A stretch of DNA of 55,035 nt from Firmicutes bacterium UBA7510 (GTDB lineage Bacteria > Bacillota > Clostridia > Tissierellales > Sedimentibacteraceae), in contig DLNM01000011.1 of assembly GCA_002479485.1 (NCBI GenBank), positions 1 through 55,035 of the forward strand. Direction: 5' to 3'. Shown here in pieces: positions 24,973 through 33,499 of the stretch; position 1 is the first letter of the stretch, and each line of letters starts with the position of its first letter. Position numbers and translations under genes: made by a program. The notes under the pieces are model-generated. The model was given only the letters and a program-made list of their open reading frames with translations. It was not told where the DNA came from and did no database searches.

Positions 24973-26469
24973 ATGATTTATCAATCTATTTATGATTTAG
25001 TAGAGTATGGTTATAGTAAAGGATTAATAGAGAGTGAGGATAAAATATATATAAGAAACAGTTTGCTCGAGTTGTTTAAATTAAATGATTATCCCAATGA
25101 CTCAATAAATAAGGTGTCAGTGACTGATTTAGAGACTTTATTAAAAAATTGTTTAAATTATGCATATGAGAATGGTCTTATACAGGAAAATTCAGTTTTA
25201 TATCGCGATTTGTTTGATACTAAAATTATGGGAATATTAACTCCAAAGCCAAGTGCGATTTCTAAAAAATTTAAAGCTGAACATCAGATTTCTTCATATA
25301 ATGCTACTAATTATTTTTATAAGCTATGTCAAGATATAGATTATATAAGAGTATATAGAATAAAAAAGGATTTGAAATGGGTTATTGATACAGAGTATGG
25401 CAATTTAGATATAACTATAAATTTATCAAAGCCTGAAAAGGATCCAAAAGCTATAGCTGCATCTAAAGATATGCCGCAAAATGGTTATCCAAAATGTCAA
25501 CTATGCCTTGAAAATGAAGGTTATAGTGGTAGAATTAATCATCCAGCTAGGCAAAATCTTAGAATTGTACCGATTAAATTGATGGGACAAGATTGGGGAT
25601 TTCAGTACTCTCCATATGTTTATTATAATGAGCATTGCATTGTTCTTAAAAGCGAACATACACCTATGAAAATTGATGGAAATACATTTAGACTTCTTCT
25701 AGATTTTGTTAAGCAATTTCCTCATTATTTTATTGGCTCTAATGCTGATTTACCAATAGTGGGTGGTTCAATATTAAGCCACAATCATTTTCAGGGTGGT
25801 AATTATGATTTTGCTATGACAAAAGCTCCAATTGAAAATTATTACAAAATTAAAAATTTTGAGGATGTTGAGGTTGGTATTGTAAAATGGCCTATGTCAG
25901 TTATTCGTATACGACATTCGGAAGCTGAAAGATTAATTGAGCTTTCATCGCATATTCTTAATGTTTGGAAAAAATATACTGATGAAAATGTATATATTTA
26001 TTCAAAAACAAATAATGAGGAGCATAACACAATTACTCCAATTGCTAGAAAAAATGGTGATATGTTTGAGATAGATTTAGTTCTAAGAAACAATATTACA
26101 ACACCTGAGTTTCCTCTTGGCTTATATCATCCTCACGATAATTTACATCATATAAAAAAGGAAAATATAGGATTAATAGAAGTTATGGGCCTAGCTGTCC
26201 TTCCATCTAGGCTAAATGAAGAAATACAAATAATAAAATCTGCAATTTTAAACAATGAAAGTATAGAGAAGATCGAGAAAGTAAAAAAACACGCTAATTG
26301 GATTAAGGATATAGTATTCAAATATCCATCTATTAGCAATGAAAATATAGATGAGATTTTAAAGCATGAGATAGGATTAGTATTTTTAAAGGTACTAGAA
26401 GATGCTGGTGTATATAAAAGAACTGATGAAGGCAAAAAAGCATTTGAACGTTTTATATACAGCCTATAA
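24973..26469 (+). CDS. galT: UDP-glucose--hexose-1-phosphate uridylyltransferase, class II
   Basis: A 498-residue class II GalT, the Firmicutes form that lacks obvious similarity to E. coli GalT. Seen: ILTPKPSAISKKF, CQLCLENEGYSGR, LPIVGGSILSHNHFQGG with the active-site HNHFQ, and LGLYHPHDNLHHIKKENIGL near the C-terminus. It exchanges UMP between UDP-glucose and galactose-1-phosphate. galE is not in this window. RBS AGGAGG, 14 bases after galK. Confidence 0.93.
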   Translation: MIYQSIYDLVEYGYSKGLIESEDKIYIRNSLLELFKLNDYPNDSINKVSVTDLETLLKNCLNYAYENGLIQENSVLYRDLFDTKIMGILTPKPSAISKKFKAEHQISSYNATNYFYKLCQDIDYIRVYRIKKDLKWVIDTEYGNLDITINLSKPEKDPKAIAASKDMPQNGYPKCQLCLENEGYSGRINHPARQNLRIVPIKLMGQDWGFQYSPYVYYNEHCIVLKSEHTPMKIDGNTFRLLLDFVKQFPHYFIGSNADLPIVGGSILSHNHFQGGNYDFAMTKAPIENYYKIKNFEDVEVGIVKWPMSVIRIRHSEAERLIELSSHILNVWKKYTDENVYIYSKTNNEEHNTITPIARKNGDMFEIDLVLRNNITTPEFPLGLYHPHDNLHHIKKENIGLIEVMGLAVLPSRLNEEIQIIKSAILNNESIEKIEKVKKHANWIKDIVFKYPSISNENIDEILKHEIGLVFLKVLEDAGVYKRTDEGKKAFERFIYSL

Positions 26470-26508
26470 TAATTTGTTAAAATGACATTAAATTAAAATA
26501 TAAATTAC

Positions 26509-26530
26509 TATCTAAACATTTGTTTAGATA
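26509..26530. promoter_or_regulatory. Perfect palindrome before lacZ, probable operator
   Basis: TATCTAAAC-ATTT-GTTTAGATA: nine-base arms, no mismatch, 21 bases before the lacZ start. A possible weak promoter (TTGTTA at 26474, TATAAA at 26499) lies just upstream, so a repressor bound here would block lacZ-specific transcription. It lacks a T-run and is unlikely to be a terminator. The cognate regulator is not identified. Confidence 0.55.
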
Positions 26531-26551
26531 ACTAAAGAAAGGAATAGTATT

Positions 26552-29500
26552 ATGTTTAAATTAGAAAATCAAGATTTTAGTAACAATAATATATTGCATA
26601 GAAATCGCAAAGCGCCTAGAACGCATTTTTATCCATATAGTGATGTGAAAAGTGCTTTAACTTCATGTGCTAAAAATTCTAATTGTATTATAGATTTAAA
26701 TGGCGAGTGGAAGTTTAAGTGGTTTGATTCACCATTTAAAGTTGATAAATCAGTTATAAATAAAACTGAGAATTTTGACAATATTATGGTACCTATTAAC
26801 TGGCAGTATGCAGGATATGGTAAAAATATTTATACAGACTTATGGTATCCTTTCCCAATGGATCCTCCGTATATTCCAGCGGAAAATGAGACTGGTGTTT
26901 ATAAGAAAAAATTTGATGTAACTCAAGATATGTTATTAAACTTATCTATAAGATTTGAAGGTGTTGAAAGTGCATATCATGTATATATCAATGGCCAAAT
27001 GGTAGGATACTCTCAAGGTAGCCGCTTACCAGCAGAATTTGATATAACAAGCTATGTTAATATTGGTGAAAATGAAATATGCGTTGTAGTTTATCAATAT
27101 TGTGACGGAACATATCTCGAAGACCAAGACATGTGGTGGCTTGGAGGTATAATTAGAGATGTTTATTTGATATGTCGCCAAAATATCTATTTAGAGAATG
27201 TTATTCTAGATCCTGATTATGACATAGTAAATCATAAAGGTATTTTAGATACACATATTTCTTTAATTGGTGATGGCAGTGTTGATATAGAGGTATATAA
27301 ATCAGATATACTGCTTACAAGTTTTAAAAATGTTATTTTAAATCAAAATATTAAACTGTACATAAATGATATAGAGCCGTGGACTGCTGAAACTCCTAAC
27401 TTATATAAGATTATAGCAGTTGTAAAAGATAAAAATAATAATATATGTGAAGTAATTCCGCAAAATGTTGGATTTAGACACATAGAGATTGTTGACGGAC
27501 AGTTGCAGGTAAACGGTAAAAAAATATTTATGAAAGGTGTAAATCGTCATGAGTATAATGCTAGAAAGGGTAGAGTAGTTACATATCAAGAGGCGAAGGA
27601 AGAGCTTCAATTGATAAAAAATGCAGGTATGAATGCTATTAGAACAGCACACTATCCTAATAATCCTTTTACATATGATATATGTGATGAAATAGGACTT
27701 TATGTTATTGATGAATGTGATTTGGAAACTCATGGATTTGAAATTGTAGGACAAGATACTAGATTATGCAATGACAATGATTGGAAAGCTGCTTATATAG
27801 ATAGAATAGAAAGAATGGTTCAAAGAGACAGAAACCATGCTTGTATAATAATTTGGTCTCTTGGTAATGAGTCTGGATATGGAGATAATTTCAAAGCTAT
27901 GTATGATTGGTGTAAATTAAATGAGCATACTCGCCCAGTACACTATGAAGGAGACTTTAAAAACCAATCAGTGGATGTTAGCAGTACCATGTATTCTACC
28001 ATTGGAAGATTAAAAGAGATAGATATCGAAGAGCCTAAACGCCCTCACATATTATGTGAATTTGCACATGCAATGGGAAATGGTCCTGGAAGCTTGAAGG
28101 AATACTTTGAAGTATGTGAAAATTCTAGCCGTATACAAGGTTTATTTGTTTGGGAATTAAAGGACCATGGTATCTATTCGCGTTCTGAAGATGGCAAAGA
28201 AATGTATAAGTATGGCGGTATGTTTAACGAGAGATTCCATAATGGGAACTTCTGCATGGATGGTTTAATTATGGCTAATGGTAATCTTTCACCTGGATTT
28301 TATGAATATAGTAAGGTTATAGAAAATATTCATGTTATAAAATTTGATAAAGCAAACAGCACCGTATTAGTTAAAAATAGATTTGATTATATAGATACTG
28401 AAAGAATTATGCTTAAATGCAGTATAAAAGAAAATGAAAAAGAAATTGATAGCTTTAATATAACAGACTTTAATATTGAATCACAATCTATAGCATATAT
28501 TAAGCTTGAAAAAGATTTAGAAAAGTACAATAAAAACAATTTAGTTACAATTGATTTAGAATTTGTATTTGATAAGGATTGTGGCTGTTATAGAAAGCAT
28601 GATGTAGTAGGTACACATCGTGAGATATTATGTAATTATACTCCAAGTACATTAAATCATATGAAGCCCGCTAATGTAGAAATTGAGCAATATAAGGCTG
28701 TAGTTAAGGGAGATAATTTCTCATTTATAATATCATTTGTCGATGGCAGAATTTACGATTATTACTATAAAAATAAGCTTTTAATACAAAAAGGGCCTAT
28801 TTTAAATTATTTCAGAGCATTTACCGATAATGATATAAAAAATGCAGGCGACTGGAATTTAAAGCACTTACATTCTATGAGACAAGTTATATACGAGGCT
28901 AGTGTTGAAAAACTTGATAATGAAGCTAGAATTTATTTTAAAGGAAAATTCTCACCACAAGGTCTAGATTGGGCTACAAATATAGATATATGCTATCAAG
29001 TTCTTGCTGATGGTAGTATTTATGTTAATTATGAGGGCAAATTCCAAGGTAATTGCGGAAATGAGCTTCCAAAGATAGGAACACAGATGCAGCTTCCTAA
29101 GGAATATTCTAATGTTTTATACAGTGGATTTGGCCCAGATGAGTGTTACTGTGATAGTAAGGAACATACATCATACGGAATACATAAATCAGATTATATA
29201 AAAATGCAAACTAACTATATTTATCCTCAGGAAAATGGAAATCGTACAGGTGTTAATTGGTTTGTAATTGATAACAATGATATTGGTATAGCAGTTGGCT
29301 CAATTAGTCCGAAGGATTTTAGTGTTCGTAATATTGAAGATTATGATTTATATAAGTGCAATCATGAGATTAATCTTAATAGAGAAGATTATCTATTAGT
29401 TAACTTTGATTATAAAAACTCTGGATTAGGAAGCGGAAGCTGTGGTCCTGTAAGTTTATCAAGCTATAAGGCTTACACTATTCCATTTAATTTTGGTTTT

Positions 29501-29587
29501 TCTATTGTACCATTTGATAATAATAATGATTTAATATCACTTGGACATAAAGCCTTAGATTTTGAGAAAACAATTATAGATAAATAA
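26552..29587 (+). CDS. lacZ: Beta-galactosidase, GH2 family
   Basis: A 1011-residue LacZ-type beta-galactosidase with the usual five-domain order: sugar-binding jelly roll (about 40-210), immunoglobulin-like domain, TIM barrel (about 315-600), second immunoglobulin-like domain, and beta-galactosidase small chain (about 740-1005). The acid/base Glu is E440 in SLGNESGYG and the nucleophile is E503 in CEFAHAMGNG. No signal peptide, so it acts in the cytoplasm. It hydrolyses lactose; galactose goes to GalM-GalK-GalT encoded just upstream. No lactose permease or PTS is adjacent. Confidence 0.94.
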   Translation: MFKLENQDFSNNNILHRNRKAPRTHFYPYSDVKSALTSCAKNSNCIIDLNGEWKFKWFDSPFKVDKSVINKTENFDNIMVPINWQYAGYGKNIYTDLWYPFPMDPPYIPAENETGVYKKKFDVTQDMLLNLSIRFEGVESAYHVYINGQMVGYSQGSRLPAEFDITSYVNIGENEICVVVYQYCDGTYLEDQDMWWLGGIIRDVYLICRQNIYLENVILDPDYDIVNHKGILDTHISLIGDGSVDIEVYKSDILLTSFKNVILNQNIKLYINDIEPWTAETPNLYKIIAVVKDKNNNICEVIPQNVGFRHIEIVDGQLQVNGKKIFMKGVNRHEYNARKGRVVTYQEAKEELQLIKNAGMNAIRTAHYPNNPFTYDICDEIGLYVIDECDLETHGFEIVGQDTRLCNDNDWKAAYIDRIERMVQRDRNHACIIIWSLGNESGYGDNFKAMYDWCKLNEHTRPVHYEGDFKNQSVDVSSTMYSTIGRLKEIDIEEPKRPHILCEFAHAMGNGPGSLKEYFEVCENSSRIQGLFVWELKDHGIYSRSEDGKEMYKYGGMFNERFHNGNFCMDGLIMANGNLSPGFYEYSKVIENIHVIKFDKANSTVLVKNRFDYIDTERIMLKCSIKENEKEIDSFNITDFNIESQSIAYIKLEKDLEKYNKNNLVTIDLEFVFDKDCGCYRKHDVVGTHREILCNYTPSTLNHMKPANVEIEQYKAVVKGDNFSFIISFVDGRIYDYYYKNKLLIQKGPILNYFRAFTDNDIKNAGDWNLKHLHSMRQVIYEASVEKLDNEARIYFKGKFSPQGLDWATNIDICYQVLADGSIYVNYEGKFQGNCGNELPKIGTQMQLPKEYSNVLYSGFGPDECYCDSKEHTSYGIHKSDYIKMQTNYIYPQENGNRTGVNWFVIDNNDIGIAVGSISPKDFSVRNIEDYDLYKCNHEINLNREDYLLVNFDYKNSGLGSGSCGPVSLSSYKAYTIPFNFGFSIVPFDNNNDLISLGHKALDFEKTIIDK

Positions 29588-29679
29588 CTATAAATACAAC
29601 TATCTAGCATAATTGTTTTAATACTGCAAGGAAATCTAATTTTATATCTACTATAATGAATATGAAAGGATGGATAGCG

Positions 29680-30573
29680 ATGGAGTTCTTGAATAGAATG
29701 ACTGAGGTTATTGATTACATAGAAGATAATATAGCTGAAGATTTTGACTATAATCATATATCCAAAATTGTTGGCTGTGATGTATATCAATTTGGAAGAA
29801 TATTTGCCTACATTGTCGGCATATCTTTTTCAGAATATATCAGAAATAGACGATTATCACTTGCTGCTATAGAACTGCAAGATGGTAAGCATAAAGTAAT
29901 TGATATTGCTTTAAAGTATGGCTATAATTCACCGGAGTCATTTGCTCGTGCATTTAAAGAGCTACATGGTATAACGCCAAGGGAAGCATGCACCCAAGGT
30001 AAAAAGCTTAGAATGTATCCTCGTATTACCTTTCATATTTCAATTAAGGGAGATGTAAATATGGAGTATCGAATTGAAGAAAAGGAAATAATTAAAGGTG
30101 TAGGTGTAGTAAAAAACTTTGGTAAATGGACAGCAAATAAAGATGCGCAGTACTGGAAGGAACGAATGGGCGAGAGATGGAATTTCTGGGATGAATTTCT
30201 TTACAATGGCATGAATAGTAAAATCGCAGAATATGGATTATACCGTGCTCCTTTTTATCAAATGGGGGTTATAAATACTCTTGAAAATGGTGAAATCATT
30301 GAAGCTATTGGAGCTGAGTCAGACGGAAAAATATATGATGATTTAACTGAATTTGAAGTGCCAGCCAGTACGTGGGCTGTATTTACTGCAAGGGGAACAT
30401 TAGATCAAAAAATACATCCAATAGATATGTTGACAGCAAGAATATTTACAGAATGGTTTCCATCAAGCGGATATGAAAAATCAATGAATTATGAAATTCA
30501 AGTTTATGGGCCTGGAGATACACAAAAAGACGATTACACATGTGAAATTTGGATACCAGTAAAGAAAAAATAG
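29680..30573 (+). CDS. AraC family regulator with GyrI-like ligand domain
   Basis: A 297-residue regulator with an N-terminal AraC DNA-binding domain (ISKIVGCDVYQFGRIFAYI and VIDIALKYGYNSPESFARAF, ending TPREA) and a C-terminal GyrI-like domain (about 120-297; VPASTWAVFTARGTLDQ, EIWIPVKK). The first recognition helix is atypical (CDVYQFGRIF). The start is taken as ATG 29680 with AAAGGA upstream; an in-frame ATG lies at 29656. Although it follows lacZ by 92 bases, the ligand domain is of the drug-sensor type, so control of the lac/gal genes is unlikely. Confidence 0.85.
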   Translation: MEFLNRMTEVIDYIEDNIAEDFDYNHISKIVGCDVYQFGRIFAYIVGISFSEYIRNRRLSLAAIELQDGKHKVIDIALKYGYNSPESFARAFKELHGITPREACTQGKKLRMYPRITFHISIKGDVNMEYRIEEKEIIKGVGVVKNFGKWTANKDAQYWKERMGERWNFWDEFLYNGMNSKIAEYGLYRAPFYQMGVINTLENGEIIEAIGAESDGKIYDDLTEFEVPASTWAVFTARGTLDQKIHPIDMLTARIFTEWFPSSGYEKSMNYEIQVYGPGDTQKDDYTCEIWIPVKKK

Positions 30574-30589
30574 TTAGAATATAAATAAT

Positions 30590-30625
30590 AAAATAACCTA
30601 CACATTCCCTCATGTAGGTTATTTT
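30590..30625. terminator. Bidirectional terminator, AraC gene / proS
   Basis: AAAATAACCTACA (30590-30602) and its exact complement (30613-30625) enclose a 10-base loop. It serves both the plus-strand AraC gene and the minus-strand proS. Nearly the same hairpin recurs at 39794-39825. Confidence 0.85.
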
Positions 30626-30652
30626 ATTTTATTTTAACTTATTTAATAATAT

Positions 30653-32365
30653 TTAATTTATAATATTATTAATTAGTTCAATCACTTTACTATATACGGA
30701 TTCTAAAGGTTCTTTAAGATGTATTGATTTATCTCTACTTGCAATTTCACAACAGCTTTCTTTCATATTACGTGGACTTACAATTATTCTAATTGGAACA
30801 CCAAGAAGATCTGCGTCAGAAAACATAACTCCAGCGCTTACATTTCTATCATCATAAATAACTTCGATACCTTTTTCCTGAAGGTCATTATAAAGTTTGT
30901 CAGCATAATCTTTAACCTCTTTATCCTCAGAATGAACCGCACAAAGATGTACCTGCCATGGTGCTATTGACATTGGCCATATAGGACCATATTCATCGTG
31001 GTGAGCCTCACAAATAGATGCTGCAAGTCTGCCGATACCGATTCCATAACAACCCATTATAGGGTAATTTGAGATACCGTCATTGTCAACATACTGCATA
31101 TTCATTGCCTTTGTATACTTTGTTCCTAGCTGAAATATGTTGCCAACCTCAATTCCGCGTGATATGGTGATAGATGACTTACCGCACTTTGGACACATGC
31201 CACCTTCCTTTATTTTTGCAAAATCATTGTACATCACATCGCCTATGTCACGTGATATGTCAAGACCTGTATAATGGTATTCTTCTTTATTTCCACCACA
31301 TGAAAGATTATTTGTATGTTCAAGAGATTTATCAAACAATATTGTAAAATTACCATTTAAATTATATGGACCAATATAACCAGCGTTTAAACCACTTTCT
31401 TTAGTTATTACAGCAGGATGAATATCACAACCTAAATAATTTGTAAGCTTTGTTTCATTAACGTCGAGATCACCACGTATGAACAATACCACATAGCTGT
31501 CATCAGTATTTTTTTGATAGACAACTGCTTTACAGCTTTTTTCCTTTGGTGATTTTAAAAATATACATACATCTTCAATTGTATGTATATTAGGCGTATG
31601 GACTAGAGTAAGTGCTTCTGAAAAATCATCCTTTTCATTTAATACAATACTTTCAGTAGCCTCCATGTTTGCACGATAATCACATTCGTTACATATGACA
31701 ATTGAATCTTCACCAACAGTAGTTAAGAGCATAAATTCATGTGATATATTGCCGCCCATCATGCCTGAATCAGATGCTACAGAAATCACTTCCGGAATGC
31801 CTACACGTTTAAAAATCTTTTCGTATGCAATGAAACAGCGCATGTAATATTGTTCTAAATCCTCCTGTGAGGTATGGAAAGAGTAGGCATCCTTCATTGT
31901 AAATTCACGAACACGGATAAGACCTCCACGTGGACGTGCTTCATCACGAAATTTAGTCTGTATCTGATAAATCATGAATGGATATTTACTATATGTCTGA
32001 CCATATTCACGCACAAGTGAAACTGCTGCCTCCTCATGTGTCATCCCAAGTACATGCGGACTTTTATTGCGGTCATAAAAACGTACAAGTTCATTACCTA
32101 CACTTTCATACCTTCCAGATTCTTGCCATAAAGATGCAGGTAGCACAACAGGAAACAAGACCTCCTGACCATCGATTAAGTCCATTTCTTCACGGATTAT
32201 CTGTTCAATCTTTCTTGTTATCCTTCGCAAAGGAAGATACGATGAATATATACCATTTGCCACGTTTTTCATATAACCACCACGAAGCATTAAAGCATGA
32301 CTGCCAATAACACAGTCAGAAGGTTTTTCCTTAAATCTGTCACCAATTAAGTTTTTAAGTTTCAT
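30653..32365 (-). CDS. proS: Prolyl-tRNA synthetase (bacterial type)
   Basis: A 570-residue class II synthetase charging tRNA-Pro. Motif 2 is TKFRDEARPRGGLIRVREF, and the editing INS domain (YbaK-like, about residues 225-390) interrupts the catalytic core. MGCYGIGIGRL is motif 3 region and the anticodon-binding domain follows (PWQVHLCAV). The start is ATG 32365 behind TAATGGAGG; the in-frame ATG four codons earlier overlaps that RBS. Expression is controlled by the T-box leader directly upstream. Confidence 0.95.
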   Translation of the reverse strand: MKLKNLIGDRFKEKPSDCVIGSHALMLRGGYMKNVANGIYSSYLPLRRITRKIEQIIREEMDLIDGQEVLFPVVLPASLWQESGRYESVGNELVRFYDRNKSPHVLGMTHEEAAVSLVREYGQTYSKYPFMIYQIQTKFRDEARPRGGLIRVREFTMKDAYSFHTSQEDLEQYYMRCFIAYEKIFKRVGIPEVISVASDSGMMGGNISHEFMLLTTVGEDSIVICNECDYRANMEATESIVLNEKDDFSEALTLVHTPNIHTIEDVCIFLKSPKEKSCKAVVYQKNTDDSYVVLFIRGDLDVNETKLTNYLGCDIHPAVITKESGLNAGYIGPYNLNGNFTILFDKSLEHTNNLSCGGNKEEYHYTGLDISRDIGDVMYNDFAKIKEGGMCPKCGKSSITISRGIEVGNIFQLGTKYTKAMNMQYVDNDGISNYPIMGCYGIGIGRLAASICEAHHDEYGPIWPMSIAPWQVHLCAVHSEDKEVKDYADKLYNDLQEKGIEVIYDDRNVSAGVMFSDADLLGVPIRIIVSPRNMKESCCEIASRDKSIHLKEPLESVYSKVIELINNIIN

Positions 32366-32381
32366 AAATACCTCCATTACG

Positions 32382-32398
32382 CAGTTTTGCTGCGTTAT
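32382..32398 (-). repeat. Small hairpin between T-box and proS
   Basis: ACGCAG-CAAAA-CTGCGT on the minus strand lies directly before TAATGGAGG, the proS RBS. The hairpin-then-TAATGGAGG layout recalls the two-hairpin repeats, but the stem sequence differs. Role unknown. Confidence 0.45.
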
Positions 32399-32412
32399 AT
32401 AATGTTATCAAA

Positions 32413-32680
32413 TAAAAAAGCCCTAAGCTAAATAAATTAGCTTAGGGCGAACTATAACAAGTCCGTGGTACCACCTAAATTCGGAACGAATTCCGCACTT
32501 TTGTACGAAGCAAAAAAGCTTGATACTTTATCTCTATAACGGGAGATCCCGGTAAAGTCTACTAGAAAAGTTTTTCGTTCGGTTTACGGCTCAAAGACTG
32601 GTTTAGCATATTATCAATAAAGGCTCGCACCTACCGCCTTCTCTCTGAAAAATCCAAAATGCTTACTATTTCTTATCATA
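32413..32680 (-). promoter_or_regulatory. T-box riboswitch of proS, proline specifier CCA
   Basis: On the minus strand a complete T-box leader is visible: stem I with AGAGAG and GGTGCGAGCC, specifier loop reading AA-CCA-GTCTTTGAG (CCA at 32599-32601, a proline codon), the T-box sequence AGGTGGTACCACGG (around 32463-32476) pairing with the uncharged tRNA acceptor end, and a terminator stem (32420-32431 with 32437-32448) followed by six T residues. Uncharged tRNA-Pro should stabilise antitermination and raise proS expression. Confidence 0.95.
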
Positions 32681-32702
32681 GCTTTTATATTTGATTTTCT
32701 AC

Positions 32703-32731
32703 ATTATATAGTTTGATAGGCTTGCTGTCAA
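32703..32731 (-). promoter_or_regulatory. Promoter of the T-box/proS transcript
   Basis: On the minus strand TTGACA (32731-32726), 17 bases, TATAAT (32708-32703): both hexamers are consensus. Confidence 0.88.
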
Positions 32732-32840
32732 GATAATATTAATAAAATCTTGAAATATATGGAAAGTCGCTGTAGTATAGTGGTGTATTAATAGATAGAA
32801 AAATCAATTAGTTTAACTTAAAAGTGTAAATGGGAGATTT

Positions 32841-32954
32841 ATGTTTAAGAAAATTGTAGTAATTTTATTTATTGCATTATTTTTAAACAATAAATATATT
32901 TATGTTAAACATGTTGGTACAGAATCCTATATAATAAAGAAGAAATTTTTTTGA
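32841..32954 (+). CDS. Possible 37-residue membrane peptide
   Basis: ATG 32841 to TGA 32954 encodes a basic, hydrophobic peptide (FKKIVVILFIALFL then a Lys-rich tail YIIKKKFF) behind GGGAGA. A hairpin follows directly. It could be a small membrane peptide or a truncated N-terminus of a lost secreted protein. No homologue is known to me. Confidence 0.35.
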   Translation: MFKKIVVILFIALFLNNKYIYVKHVGTESYIIKKKFF

Positions 32955-32965
32955 GTAAAGAATTG

Positions 32966-32992
32966 AGAGAATGTTAAATATGAACATTCTCT
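32966..32992. terminator. Hairpin between small ORF and OB-fold gene
   Basis: AGAGAATGTT (32966-32975) pairs perfectly with 32983-32992; a T-rich tail (TTAATGCTTTTT) follows on the plus strand. It lies between two convergent genes. Confidence 0.6.
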
Positions 32993-33001
32993 TAATGCTT
33001 T

Positions 33002-33499
33002 TTAGCTGATAGATTTTATTTGTTTTAAATATACAATAAGAATTAAACTAGCTATAATAAATAATATAACTGCAAAAATTATTTTAAAACGTGATACTTC
33101 TTCTTTATTTATATGTCCTTTTTCAATTATTTCAAGACTAGAGCAATGTATATCTACATCGCCACCATGGGCTTTACATGATTTATAAAATGTACCAGTT
33201 ATTTTAACAATATCACCTCTATGTTTATAATCTCCATAGTATTTAATTTTGTCAATATCACTTTGCTTTATAAAAACTCCTGTTGCATTTGTGCCATCAT
33301 TAACATTTATCCATGCATACTCATTTCTTTCTAAAGCTTCTCCGATTAATTCGCCTTGAATGGTAAGAACCGTATTATCCAGTGAAGAAGCATTTTCTAT
33401 AAGTTGATTTATTTCAATGGTATCTGTAGCATAGCAATTAATAATAAATATAAATGAAAAGATTATAATAAAAACTACAATTTTCTTGCTTTTTTCCAT
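33002..33499 (-). CDS. Membrane-anchored OB-fold protein of the trk locus
   Basis: A 165-residue protein with a signal peptide or N-terminal helix (about 5-22), an extracytoplasmic beta-barrel-like domain (about 35-130: VLTIQGELIGEAL, AWINVNDGTNATGVFI, GDIVKITGTFYKSC) that looks like an OB fold, and a C-terminal helix (about 142-160). Two Cys residues (Cys in KSCKAHGG and IHCSSL) could form a disulfide. Its start lies 25 bases inside the 3' end of trkH, with GGAGGTG inside trkH, so it is translationally coupled. Function unknown; an accessory role to TrkH is inferred. Confidence 0.7.
   Translation of the reverse strand: MEKSKKIVVFIIIFSFIFIINCYATDTIEINQLIENASSLDNTVLTIQGELIGEALERNEYAWINVNDGTNATGVFIKQSDIDKIKYYGDYKHRGDIVKITGTFYKSCKAHGGDVDIHCSSLEIIEKGHINKEEVSRFKIIFAVILFIIASLILIVYLKQIKSIS

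Noticed and set aside
27401..27754. Minus-strand frame inside lacZ
   Set aside because: Antisense to the catalytic barrel of lacZ; no independent support.
29587..30573. AraC/GyrI gene as regulator of lacZ
   Set aside because: Its ligand domain is of the GyrI drug-sensor type rather than a sugar-binding cupin, and it is separated from lacZ by 92 bases; adjacency alone is not enough.
31978..32310. Plus-strand frame opposite proS
   Set aside because: His/Gln-rich shadow of a conserved gene, no RBS or promoter.
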